Notes under the pieces: model-generated
What the model saw: only the letters and a program-made list of their open reading frames with translations
What the model was told of the DNA's origin: nothing
Database searches by the model: none
NCBI GenBank assembly: GCA_016110215.1
Contig: JADWQD010000003.1
Span: 1,984,001-2,048,000, forward strand
Length of the DNA stretch: 64,000 nt
Direction of reading: 5' to 3'
DNA from: Capronia americana
Taxonomy: Eukaryota > Ascomycota > Eurotiomycetes > Chaetothyriales > Herpotrichiellaceae
In this document: in pieces, positions 1 through 9,798 of the stretch
Layout: the number at the start of each line of letters is the position of its first letter
How positions within the stretch are numbered: position 1 is the first letter of the stretch
Program-made: the position numbers and the translations under genes

Positions 1-153
1 CGTGGGAATCGAACGGTTTTTGTCACGTCCAGTCTAGAGAATTTACATCCTAGCACCGACATGCATTATCTCGGTCTCATTTTCTGTAGACTGGGCCTCG
101 TCTAGGCTTCTCGAAGAGGATGTCTTGCAGCAGCGGCTTCCCCTAGCGAATCG

Positions 154-1505
154 TTAGTGTCGGTCAAGCATCACAGCTCGGTCACTGTCTTCCAACGACT
201 CTGTGACAGGATACTTACTGCTCTCGGTCTCCCTGACCTTCAGCATCATCTTTGCGTCTGGGTTCTCAAATGCCACCAACGGCTGCAGCGCCCCTCGGAC
301 AGCATCCTGCGCGGGACCCATCGGGGCGTCGGTATCGATCGTGAACACCGATACGGCACCGTAGCAGCCATTGTCGACGATGGGGGTTTCGCCGGGCAGG
401 GCGCAATCGCCGTTGATGCACACGTTGTTGCCATCCGTGATCAGGTTCTGGAACGCGAAGATGCCGGATGTGGCGTTCCAGACAGCCTTGTCAGTCGTGC
501 CACCGCCGCCCAGGCGAGTTTGGATGAACGGCGGGTTCACGCAAGAATCGTTGGTCAAAGAAGTGATGAACGGGGTGTTGACGCTGGACTCTGTGAGTGT
601 GCTTTGTCACGCACATGGGAGTCTTCTCCAATCTCAGGAGAAAGTGACTTACTTGAGTCCATAGCCGAGAGGCAGAATGCGCTTCTGACCGCGGGTGGCG
701 TTGACGAGCTGATTGACGAGGTCGGTGGCCAGCTGCGCTTGGATGGTGGCAGGGTCGGGAAAGCCGGAGGGCGTGGTCTTGTTGATCCACGTGTATGACC
801 GCTGCTCACTGTTGGCCCCTGAGAATGCGATTCCGGGAAGGTTGCGTTGGATGGCAGCGTACGTGCCGGCTGTGACTGTAGGTTAGCGCGCAGTGTCCGA
901 AGCAACCCATGGATCAAGATATTGCGAACCAATCGTGCCAGATAACGTGTAATAAAAGTAGCCCTGGTTCAACCCGAAGTTCGGACCCCCAACATACAGA
1001 TCAATGGATCGGTTGCCATAGAAGTTGGGAATGACATAGTCGAGAGAGACGTAGGTGACGGCAGCGGGTGTTCCATTGTAGTACCAGATATCGGGGTCAT
1101 TGGGATCGCGGCCAATTGAGGGTGCACCGGCCGGGATAAGGTCAAACTCTGAGTTAACAACGAGTGACTTATTGCTGGTGAACTGTAGCATGTCAAGATC
1201 TGTCTCTGTCGTAAAATCAAGAGAAGGTCGGGCAGATATGGGCACTGCTTTGACAAATATCGGGCTCCACCTGACAAGTCTTGTGAACAAGGAGGACTTA
1301 CGACAGATCGACCACCCATGCCGCTCTGGTTGTCGACTGGTGCGACAAGGATGACCTGATGGCCGCTCTCCTTTAACAGGCGATAAAACTCTCGGACTTG
1401 GGCACTTCCAAAGCCATCATCATTACCCAAGAGGATAGAGATGGCGGACGAGGTGCCGATGAAGGCTGAAGCCGCAATGGCGGCCGAAAGGAACGAGATC
1501 TTCAT
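154..1505 (-). CDS. SurE-like 5'/3'-nucleotidase / acid phosphatase, secreted
   Basis: Predicted SurE-family metal-dependent phosphatase acting on nucleoside monophosphates or other phosphoesters. I see four exons: 1505-1302, 1182-930, 869-653 and 583-154, joining in frame to 367 residues. The introns are 119, 60 and 69 bp; the second uses an unusual GTTCGC donor, the other two GTAAGT. Residues 1-21 look like a signal peptide. Metal-binding LLGNDDG follows at about 25-31, and VAPVDNQSG at about 54-62 is the second SurE signature. Downstream are the family blocks IPAGAPS and NDPDIWYYNGTP, then SLTNDSC and GDCALPGET in exon 4. The last acceptor was chosen because it restores the family reading GLNVNTPF. 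Fungal SurE proteins of this size are usually secreted or vacuolar; the true substrate cannot be read from sequence. No lesions seen. Confidence 0.88.
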
Positions 1506-2284
1506 GGCTATGTCGGTCAAAGAGAAAATGAGGCGGTTGCTGTGATAGCAGAGTTCATGAGCCTGCAGGGAGTGCTGAAGTTTCCAGACTGGCGAGCTTG
1601 TGGGAAGCTCTCATATATAAGGCTGCATCACTCCACCAAGTAGTCGGGATGCTTCCTTTCCAACCGCGTAGGAAGCAAGCTAGAGGTGCATGGAATGGGT
1701 CGAAGCCGTCGAAGCTTGCCAACGACCAAGTCGTCAAGGTCTACCTCGTATCACGATGTAGAAACATATCCGGACAGCACGTGGGTGGAATGCTTCCGAC
1801 AACATTGAGGACATGAGAATTGATTGAGCTGCCGGATCTGGTTAATCCGATGAAGCAAGGGAACATCGTGCGCAAACCATTGGCTTGCATCGAGCCTTGG
1901 GCTTCGCCAAAGTCGAAAGCTTCGATCGCGGCCCCAGAAAAGCCTCTAGCCGGCCGGAGGCTTGCATGGGCTTGAATTGGCACCACAGCACCAGGGACCT
2001 GGCGCAATTGGTGGTGTTCTTGTCAGGAACAATCTGCCGACTTCGCCACGCTGTACTTGGTATCACCCTGTGCGTCTGCAGGTGAACCATGTTATTGGTG
2101 ATCCAATCTGTTGCACTTTGTTCTTAGCCAATTGTGTGGCCACACGCTCGATATTAAAAGGCCTAAAGGTTACGACGACATTAGGCCATCCTTCGCAGCC
2201 TCAAATACGTTCATCCTAGTCTTGCTACTGCAACAGGAAGACTCAGCAGCTTCCCGGCATTTCAGCGCATGTGCACGGCTCGCC
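1506..2284. other. Intergenic: SurE promoter and SCY1 3' flank
   Basis: Both neighbours run on the minus strand, so this interval holds the promoter of the SurE-like gene on its left and the 3' flank of the SCY1-like gene on its right. Apart from the TATA-like box I see no gene or repeat. Confidence 0.6.
1606..1630 (-). promoter_or_regulatory. TATA-like box of the SurE-like gene
   Basis: Read on the minus strand, TTATATATGA lies about 110 bp upstream of the ATG at 1505. It is the only strong TATA match between this gene and its neighbour, at a normal distance for a fungal core promoter. Use is inferred. Confidence 0.45.
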
Positions 2285-5020
2285 TCAAAGGAGCGATTCG
2301 TATTTGTCTAGACCTGTTTTCGTTTGCCGAGACATCTGCTGCTGAGGTTGCAGCACGTTCATTGATCCGGAGAAGCCGCTAACGCCAGCCGTACGCTGCG
2401 AAGACATTCCGAGATTATTGTATGTCGGCTGCGGCCAGACACTTCTCTGCGCGTTAATTCCAGAGGCCGGTGCCAAACTAGGCGTAGGCACGAGGTTCGG
2501 CGACCGTTGGGGGCCGGGAGGCGGCGGAAGCTGCCAAGTCGTATTTGATGAGGCAGCAGGCGGAGATATCGAGCTTGGGGGATTGGCAAGGTAGTTCGTA
2601 GGGTGCAACACCTGCTGATGATTCTGAACAGATACGAATGGGTGTGAGGGAGGTCCCCAAAGCGAGGCTGAAGATGGCTGCGTGGGTTGGAGACTGGGAA
2701 ACGCTGAAACGCTGACGTCCGGTGTGATTGAGCGAGATATGGGCTGCGGCTGGAGAACAGGCAGAGACGACATTGATTGATTCGACAGCGTATTCGTGAC
2801 ACTTGCCGGAGCCCAGGAGAAGGATGGTGGGTTCTGAGTCAGTTTTTGCCCTTCGGATAGTGCGCCCGCGAAGACATCGTTCTTGTCGAGATTCTTGCTT
2901 CCGAGTACGAGTTTCTCAAACTCGTCTTCCGTGCCAGCGAGCTGATTGCCTTCGGGGAGTCCATTGCTCAGCGAGCTCTGCAAGGAAGGAGTGACCTTTG
3001 GCTCGGAAGATTTGCTGGAGGAGAGTTCTTGCAATTTGCGAATCTGTTCTCGTTCGATTTTCGCCGATAGTGATCTGATGACATCCATGAATGACTTGAA
3101 CTGGGCAAGGTCGAGCAAAGGACCCAGGCTGAAATTCCAGAGGATGGGCATTACCTCGACGGCCAAGAAATCCGTGTCTGCGACGATGCCAATCTGGTGG
3201 AAAACCTTCAGAGCGGCCATCATCACTGCCGGTTCCTTGGTCTTGATGGCTTTCAAGAGTGGTACTACTTTCTCTTGCATGGTAAACTTGTCCAGGCTTG
3301 AAACATTCTTGCCCTGCCTTTCTGTCTCAACCTTGCCTGAATAGTCATCCATGGCGTTTTCAGTCCGGTCCGTGGAGACTCCGCACAACACACCCAATGC
3401 CTCGAGGCCACGAACTTTGATGCTCAAGCTGTTCGTCTTACTAAAGACGCCAGCAACCACGGGGAAGAGATCATGCTTCACCGTTGAGAAATCAAGCAAA
3501 GGCAGAATGATTGGTAGCGTTTGGAGAGCGGCATCAGTCAAAGAATGAGTGGAAGACTCCATAGCCAAGAAGACAATCGGCAACAGGTCGTCCTTGAACT
3601 GCTTTGCCGAGCAGTTGTCGGCGATAAGCTGGATGTTGCTGAGGACCGACAGCAAAGCGGCTTCCTTACTACTGTCCCTCTCGTCGGACTTGGACTTCGC
3701 CAAGAATATCTCTCTCATCCTTGGGAGCACCTTGTCGGACACGATTTCTTTGCTGGAAGGGGCGACTCTGACGACATGGAAGATATTCTGCATTATCAAG
3801 GGTAGGAGCTCGCGGTCTTTCATCTCATCAAGCAGCACACCGAGTATTTTCTTTCCTAGTACTGAAGGGGGGAATTGTGGCATCACTCGTCCGAGACCTT
3901 TCATAAATTGTGTCTTTTCGCCCGGAGTCTTTGCCGGGAAGGCGTCCAAAAATCGCATAGTGTTCACTAGGATGTTGTCAAAATATTGCGACTGCTGGAA
4001 TTCTGTTGCCGTCATTCGTTGGGCCGGCCGCCTAGTCAACATCCGGGGAAGGGTAATGTTCAGTTCGCGAGGTAGAGCATCCTCAGACAGGTAATTGTTG
4101 CCACTGGTAGGCACTGTGGAGGCACTGCTGAAGATCTTCTTATACGTCGACGGATTCCCGTGGGTTTCAATGGGTGATCTATGCGGATGTCTGTAACATG
4201 CTAAAATGACCATGCCCAACGAGAATATATCGGCCAAAAAGTTGATGTTAGTGTCGAGAACGAAGTCAGGGGAGGTATAGTCGAGGTCCAACTGCACAGA
4301 CCGCGGTATTCGTGAATCATGATACAACACCTCGGACAGGGAGATTTGAGGAACAGGTTGATGTCCCTCGGCTCCATCCGGCGGTCCTGCGAAACCAAGC
4401 CCTGAGATTTTCCAGTCCGACTTCGCATTGATGATGATGGCGTCCGGATTCAGGTTTCCGTGGACGAGCTTGGCAGATTCGTGGAGAAACTCCAGGCCTT
4501 TCGCCACCTGGAGCAGACCTTTCTGGATCTCCAGTTCATCCAGGTCCACGTCTTGTGATGCTCTCGAAGGCGTGCCATCATTGGACATGGATCTTGAGAT
4601 GCCTCTGTCGGTTCGACCACCACTTCTGTCTTTTTGTCCCAGTGCTGCAGCTAAGGAGCACAGAACGGGCTCGGTCGCAAACATCAGCCCGCCGCCGCGA
4701 GTCTCCTCGACGGGCTCTACCAATTGTAAGATTGAAGGGTGGCGCAGCCGAGCTAGACTGCTGGCATCTTTCTTCAGTCTCTCAAGCACTTCATCTTGGA
4801 CCTTGCGTACCGAGGTGGCACTAGTAGCGCGTGTCCCAAACCCGCTGCTGGCGATGTCAAGCGACTTTCGGTCAAAAATGAACACCGACGCTTGAGCGCC
4901 GGTGTTCTTCTTCTTGGCATCAAAGACAGTCCAGACGCCTACCGTGGCAGAGGGCTGTTTGGACAATTCATAATTCGACGTAATATTCGATGAGAAGGAC
5001 TTGAAGGCGGACGAAAACAT
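2285..5020 (-). CDS. SCY1: SCY1/SCYL2-family pseudokinase
   Basis: Intronless frame of 911 residues starting at the ATG at 5020, the usual length of fungal SCY1/SCYL2-type proteins, which act in clathrin-linked trafficking between Golgi and endosomes. The N-terminal third is a kinase fold (about 25-350): RLRHPSILQL, an HGN in place of HRD near residue 187 (VHGNLNPDAIII) and GLG in place of DFG (WKISGLGFAG). The catalytic Asp and metal-binding Asp are therefore missing, as is known for this family. Residues about 350-640 are helical and HEAT-like (for example LPLLDF, KVRGLEALGVLCG). The tail is rich in Pro, Ser and Gln and ends with KYESLL. It shares a 592-bp divergent promoter region with the zinc-cluster gene at 5613. 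The call rests on overall architecture and motif pattern. Confidence 0.9.
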   Translation of the reverse strand: MFSSAFKSFSSNITSNYELSKQPSATVGVWTVFDAKKKNTGAQASVFIFDRKSLDIASSGFGTRATSATSVRKVQDEVLERLKKDASSLARLRHPSILQLVEPVEETRGGGLMFATEPVLCSLAAALGQKDRSGGRTDRGISRSMSNDGTPSRASQDVDLDELEIQKGLLQVAKGLEFLHESAKLVHGNLNPDAIIINAKSDWKISGLGFAGPPDGAEGHQPVPQISLSEVLYHDSRIPRSVQLDLDYTSPDFVLDTNINFLADIFSLGMVILACYRHPHRSPIETHGNPSTYKKIFSSASTVPTSGNNYLSEDALPRELNITLPRMLTRRPAQRMTATEFQQSQYFDNILVNTMRFLDAFPAKTPGEKTQFMKGLGRVMPQFPPSVLGKKILGVLLDEMKDRELLPLIMQNIFHVVRVAPSSKEIVSDKVLPRMREIFLAKSKSDERDSSKEAALLSVLSNIQLIADNCSAKQFKDDLLPIVFLAMESSTHSLTDAALQTLPIILPLLDFSTVKHDLFPVVAGVFSKTNSLSIKVRGLEALGVLCGVSTDRTENAMDDYSGKVETERQGKNVSSLDKFTMQEKVVPLLKAIKTKEPAVMMAALKVFHQIGIVADTDFLAVEVMPILWNFSLGPLLDLAQFKSFMDVIRSLSAKIEREQIRKLQELSSSKSSEPKVTPSLQSSLSNGLPEGNQLAGTEDEFEKLVLGSKNLDKNDVFAGALSEGQKLTQNPPSFSWAPASVTNTLSNQSMSSLPVLQPQPISRSITPDVSVSAFPSLQPTQPSSASLWGPPSHPFVSVQNHQQVLHPTNYLANPPSSISPPAASSNTTWQLPPPPGPQRSPNLVPTPSLAPASGINAQRSVWPQPTYNNLGMSSQRTAGVSGFSGSMNVLQPQQQMSRQTKTGLDKYESLL

Positions 5021-5612
5021 TGGCGGCTAGACCTGGACATGAGAAGGCGGCTATGTCGGGAGCCTGGGCAGATTCCCACAAGGAACCCCCACTGTAGGGA
5101 ATGCTGAACTAGAGGGAAAGATCAGTGCCGATTCTGGCGGCAGCTATCAGAAACAGATGTTACTGGTCTCGTTGTTTGCACTTCCAAAGCCTGGAGTCTG
5201 AAGGATAAGCTGAGGTTCACCACCGAAATCGAGGTTTGCCAACGGACCGCCAAGTCTCGCTTCTTACGCGCCTGAGCTCCATGTATGCTTCGCAGTAGGA
5301 GTAATAAGATCGATACGGAGGACCAAATAGCAGCAGCCGTAACTTTGTCACGGTCCGCGTTGCTCCGACTGTCCGAGCTCTTCTGCACCTCGGCCGATGC
5401 GGGGAGCGTCACGTGCAAGTTTAGAGTGGAGAACCTTGCTCTCTCACCTCTGCCTCACCTGCCACTTTACTTATCACTTGAACATCTTGACTTTTGGCAG
5501 AATCGACGCTGTCTTCCCGGCAGCATGCTGACTTCTTCCAGTAAAAGAATAGCTGAATCCATGGAACGAAAATCGACGGCCTAATGTTGTTCGCAGTCGA
5601 GGATAGCACAAG
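5021..5612. promoter_or_regulatory. Divergent promoter region, SCY1 / zinc-cluster regulator
   Basis: A 592-bp interval between two head-to-head starts (5020 on minus, 5613 on plus). It must carry both promoters. I found no TATA box close to either start and no repeat. Confidence 0.5.
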
Positions 5613-7963
5613 ATGCTGGCGTGTCAACCCCAACCACCTACACCCGCCTTCAAGCGGACGACACAAGCATGCCGGCATTGCCAGTGCCGGAAGTCGAGGT
5701 GTGACCGAAAGACTTTTAGCTCAGCTTGCACAAACTGTGTTCTCGATGGGATTGAATGCCTGCCTGGCAAGAGCAAGCCTCAGCGGTCAGAGAGGCGTCG
5801 GTCGGCGAAATCTAGGTCTTCCAACATTGCGTCCGTTTCACCGCAGAGCAGTGATGGCTTCAGTACCGTGTTCCAGCCCAACCTCCCAAGCTTCTTCAAA
5901 CCTTTGCCTACCACTCTCCTGCCCGAAGACCTAGACTTTCTACAACATAAAGGCGTCTTCGATATTCCGAGTGCCGATTGTCGCAAGGAAGTCCTGCGGA
6001 GCTACTTCCTATTTGTGTACCCATTGTTGCCTCTGCTTGATGTCGAGGCTTTCCTGACCCCAATGTTTGAAAGCAACTCAGAGGACAAAATCAGCTTGCT
6101 ACTCTTCTACGCGGTCATGTGTGCTGGGGCTGGGCATGTCGACATGCAGGTTCTGAAAGCATCAGGTTTCGATTCAAGGAAAGCTGCCCGAAATGCATTC
6201 TTTGAGCGGGCACGAGTATGTCCCCCACGCCGGCTCAGGAAGTCTACTGATATTGGAAGCTCCTGTACCACTTCGATTGCGAGCCGGATAAAATATCGTT
6301 GATTCAAGCCTTCTTGCTGATGACATACTGGTACGGTGGTCGGGAGACTCACAAAGACCGAACTTTTTGGATCCGTGTCGCTGTGGTCCTGGCCCAAGAT
6401 CTCGGTCTGGATATGAAGCTTGGCTTCTGTGAGACAAAGCGACAACGGATGCTCAAGAGGTTATGGTGGTGTTGTTTCATGAGAGATCAGTTCGTCGCCC
6501 TCATGATATGGACCCCTCCACAGCTTGGTGCTCGCCATCGCCATCATCCAATGCTCGAGCTGGAAGATTTTGAGCTTCAAGAAGGCCCTCCGGCTGTGTT
6601 TGATATGCGGCAGGAATGGGATTTCCTTACCAACAGGGAGAGCAGGACGCGTCTGGCGATTCTTTGCATAGCAAAAGCGAAGCTTTGCGTGTCCATCAAC
6701 CAGATTCTGCAGGCGCGATATGCAACCTTGCGCTATGAAGACGGCGATAAAATGACGACGATGTTGGTCCCGACGCATTCTCGTTGCAATCCCTTCGAGA
6801 TTTTTGAGTTGGATCGTCAACTACGAGAATGGCATTTCGATATTTCCGGCAATGGCGGGTTTGACTTGCGACATTCCGCGGGCTCTGCCTTTGTTGGCCC
6901 AGTCGATGTCACAGCTATGCATCAGGCCCATCTAAAGCTACTCTTCCTTTCCGCCGTGATCGCGCTCCATCGACCACAAGCTCGGGACGCCCCTTCCTCC
7001 TTATCGCCAACTTATCAGCAACTATCCAAGGGAAAACTCCACGACGCGGCAGACGAAATAGCCCATGTCGCTGTCTCCATTAAAAACCTTCATATGGGAA
7101 CTCACCTGAATCCGAAAGGACTAAACCTCCTGCTCCCCATCATGCTCGCTCATCTCCAGGATGTCCAGCCAATGGTTGACTATCGTCGCAGAAGCAGACT
7201 GGACAAATACCACGACAGCATGCAAGCACTGGACATAATTGGGGACCTCGGTGAATCTGAGGTTTTCCTGCCTTCGAAACTCGAACTCTCTTTTCTTAAG
7301 TTCAACATTCTTCCGTCACACGAGTACAGCATTCCTCCTGCCGTCGATTCTCAAAGAACGAGTCATGGCAGCCTCCGCGTCAATGCTACCGGCATCCTCT
7401 CGTCATTGCCACAGCTTGGTGCGATCACTCAGTCTGAATTGGATATGCTTGTAGAAATGGGTGCCGCCCGGAAACACATCTCAAATACAGCGAATCCTGA
7501 AGTTGACGCACCAGCATCTCTGGCGTTGACATCATCAGCAAGAGCGCTAGCTTCGCAGCGTATCAATCCTACATATGGCCAGAAACCTGGCTCGTCTCCG
7601 GACCGTATTGGAACGGTGCCAGCAATCCCGTATTTCAGCACCCGGGAGGACGATCAAATTAAGGAGGACACAATTATCGAGAGATACTTCGATTGGAAAC
7701 TGCGGAAAATGAACCTCGCCGTGCATCGAAACATCGTCGAGAATGCTTACCAAACCGTCGTAGCTCAGATGTGGACCTTGGAAGATCTGCGAGCGATGGA
7801 CGACGTGAAGTCTGAACTTTACATGCTTGCCATCAAGCAAGGCATCCCCGATGGCCTGGCACGCTCTTTCCGCCGCGAGTTGGCTTTGTTCGCTTCCTGT
7901 CAACCTCATTCGGGCTACGTCGATCATGGGGGAGCCCAGACAGCTGATCTAGCATTTGAGTGA
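5613..7963 (+). CDS. Zn2Cys6 transcription factor, cutinase-factor (CTF1-beta) like
   Basis: Two exons, 5613-6215 and 6260-7963, joining in phase 0 to 768 residues. The 44-bp intron has GTATGT, a CTGAT branch and AAG. The binuclear zinc cluster is C20-x2-C23-x6-C30-x8-C39-x2-C42-x6-C49, with a basic Arg/Ser/Lys linker after it. The middle is a fungal_trans domain (about 115-480): YPLLPLLDVEAFL, then across the splice RLLYHFDCEPDKIS and QAFLLMTYWYGG, then RLWWCCFMRDQFVAL. That block arrangement is typical of CTF1-beta/FarB-type regulators of lipid and cutin use; this subfamily call is by resemblance and the real targets are unknown. The DNA-binding protein should be nuclear. The gene is convergent with the HeLo gene, separated by only 87 bp. 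Confidence 0.85.
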
Positions 7964-8050
7964 CGCAGCCAAACCCGACAGGAAGTCTGACATATGCCCC
8001 CACTGTTTGCCGATATCCTTCTCGTGGTTCGTGCATTCAGCAGACCATCC

Positions 8051-9797
8051 TCAGACTTCTATACCTTTGAGTCTTTTGACTACGTCCTGCGAAAACGTTT
8101 GCAGCATACGAACTCCTATTTCCGAGTCTGCTTCATCAGCGCTAGCGGGAATTGCTAGGTCGGCTCCTCCTCTGATGCATCGGCGTACACAGTCCTTATA
8201 TCGTTCACCGGTCTGGGCTCCGACGCTGTCGAGGAAATGATCCTCCAGCAGAACATTTCTGATTTTCCTGAGCTTGGACCAGGCATTCTTCTGGTTGGCA
8301 TGAATGTCAAGGATATCCTCGATTGATCGCCAGAAGGCGATCTCGACCAAGACAACACCCAGGCTATAGATGTCCCACGACTTCTTCGAGCGTGTTCCGG
8401 ATCGACCGAGAGCATCGGGGTGCCGATACATGTCGTGCTCGAAGATCTCGGCCGGCCTCTCTGTAATTTCCTCTGGAAGATCTGGTCTCGCATAATCGAA
8501 GCCTGATATGGTCGGAGTACCGTAATCGGCCGTGTGCTCAGATGGCGGGAAGAAGATTATGTTCTCGCTGCGTATGCCCTTATGAAGCCAGTTGACCGAA
8601 TGGAGGTACATCATGCTCTCCGAGAGGTTGTGCGCTAGCTTGACTCTTTGAGTTAGCGAGGGTTTTTGGGCCTGCCGGAACATGTCCAGCAGCGGGACTG
8701 GCTTTGAGTACGAAGGCCCGGCTGGTTTTCTGTAAACGAGCCCGAACCTGGCTTCGTCGTCATCATCATCACGGAAATAGCCAAGGCAACGAGGCGCTCT
8801 AAATTCCGCGGGAGTGTCTCTCATTCCGAGCAAGACGGCAAGCTTGCTAACCCGGTCTTCCACCAGCTGCGACCACGAGGATACCTGATGTTCAGGATCA
8901 CAAGCTTTCCACTCAACCCAGACAGTTTCTTCCTTGTAGACTGCCATGGATCTTGCATCCATAGTGTTGGTGAGAGTGATCAGCTTTCGATCAATAACTC
9001 CAATACTCACAGGGGTGGAGTCCAGTTCAAGAGTTACTTGGTCAGCCTTGAAATTGGCAAGCCTTGCAAATCTGACCTCCTCGGCTGATTGATCTTTGGA
9101 CATGCCGGGCAACTCGTTGAAGTTGATGGTTGAGAACATGGGCGTTCTGTCTTGTGTCTGGATCTGGATCGCCTGAGCGAGTCTTTTGAGATCATCGACC
9201 TGGCTGCTGAGCTGTAACAAGGCCAAATGCGACTGTACCTGCATTTCGTACAGCTGCTGAATGGTTGTGCGGTCCAGCAACGATACCATCGCATTGTTGT
9301 AACTGATAAGTTTCTCAACCAGTTGCTCGAATCTGTCATGCTTCACAAGCGCCCATTGCAGCCTCGCTGGTACCTGTGCAGTCTTTCCCCAAGCCCTCAT
9401 TACGCCGGCTAGCAGCGGGTTTCTGTTGTCAGGAGATTGCAACATGGCTGGCTGGGCGCGCACTGGCCGTTCATCGACGCTGAAGTGGCCGACACGATCA
9501 AACTGTGCTTCGATCTTCAAACAGTCCTTGAACAATCTCTGGGTCTCTAAGAGGATGTCGATGATGATATTCCGATGAAGCTGCAGCGTGAGACTTGGCT
9601 GTTGCAGGGTCCCTTCGAGGATGCCGACTTTCTCGCCCCAGTTGAGGAGTCGACTTTGCTCAAGCCGCATCCGCGAACTTGGCGGGCATTTCGGCCATGT
9701 CAAGGAACATCTCGTAGCCCTTGATGCATCCCCCCAGCAATTGGAAGGCTAGAGACGTGATTCCAAGGCCCAAGCCTGCTGTAGAGACCGGGTCCAT
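8051..9797 (-). CDS. HeLo-domain (prion-inhibition) pseudokinase, frameshifted near its N-terminus
   Basis: The main frame runs from an ATG at 9670 to 8051 (539 residues). It begins inside a HeLo/prion-inhibition domain (RLEQSRLLNWGEKVG), has a helical middle and ends in a kinase fold. Catalytic motifs are replaced: HKGIRSENII instead of HRD..N near residue 361, and ISGFDYAR instead of DFG near 388, so it is a pseudokinase; I believe this is usual for the family. Upstream of 9670 another frame, from an ATG at 9797, encodes a normal HeLo start (MDPVSTAGLGLGITS through FLDMAEMPAKFADA) and hits TGA just after 9666. The two frames differ by one base with no room for an intron. Either the gene is broken, or there is a sequence error, or a shorter protein starts at 9670. 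HeLo domains are known membrane-active cell-death executors in fungi. No restored protein is given. Confidence 0.78.
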
Positions 9798-9798
9798 G
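9795..9798. promoter_or_regulatory. Shared CATG: overlapping divergent start codons
   Basis: The palindrome CATG gives ATG at 9797-9795 on the minus strand (HeLo N-terminus) and ATG at 9796-9798 on the plus strand (kinase). If both are used, the pair has no intergenic space and each 5' leader lies inside the other's coding sequence. The plus gene could instead start at the ATG at 9724, but that extension is antisense to the conserved HeLo coding sequence and has no coding character. Confidence 0.5.

Noticed and set aside
1..70. tRNA-like B box on the minus strand at the window start (TTCGATTCCC)
   Set aside because: The T-stem does not pair and no A box or cloverleaf can be drawn in the bases upstream.
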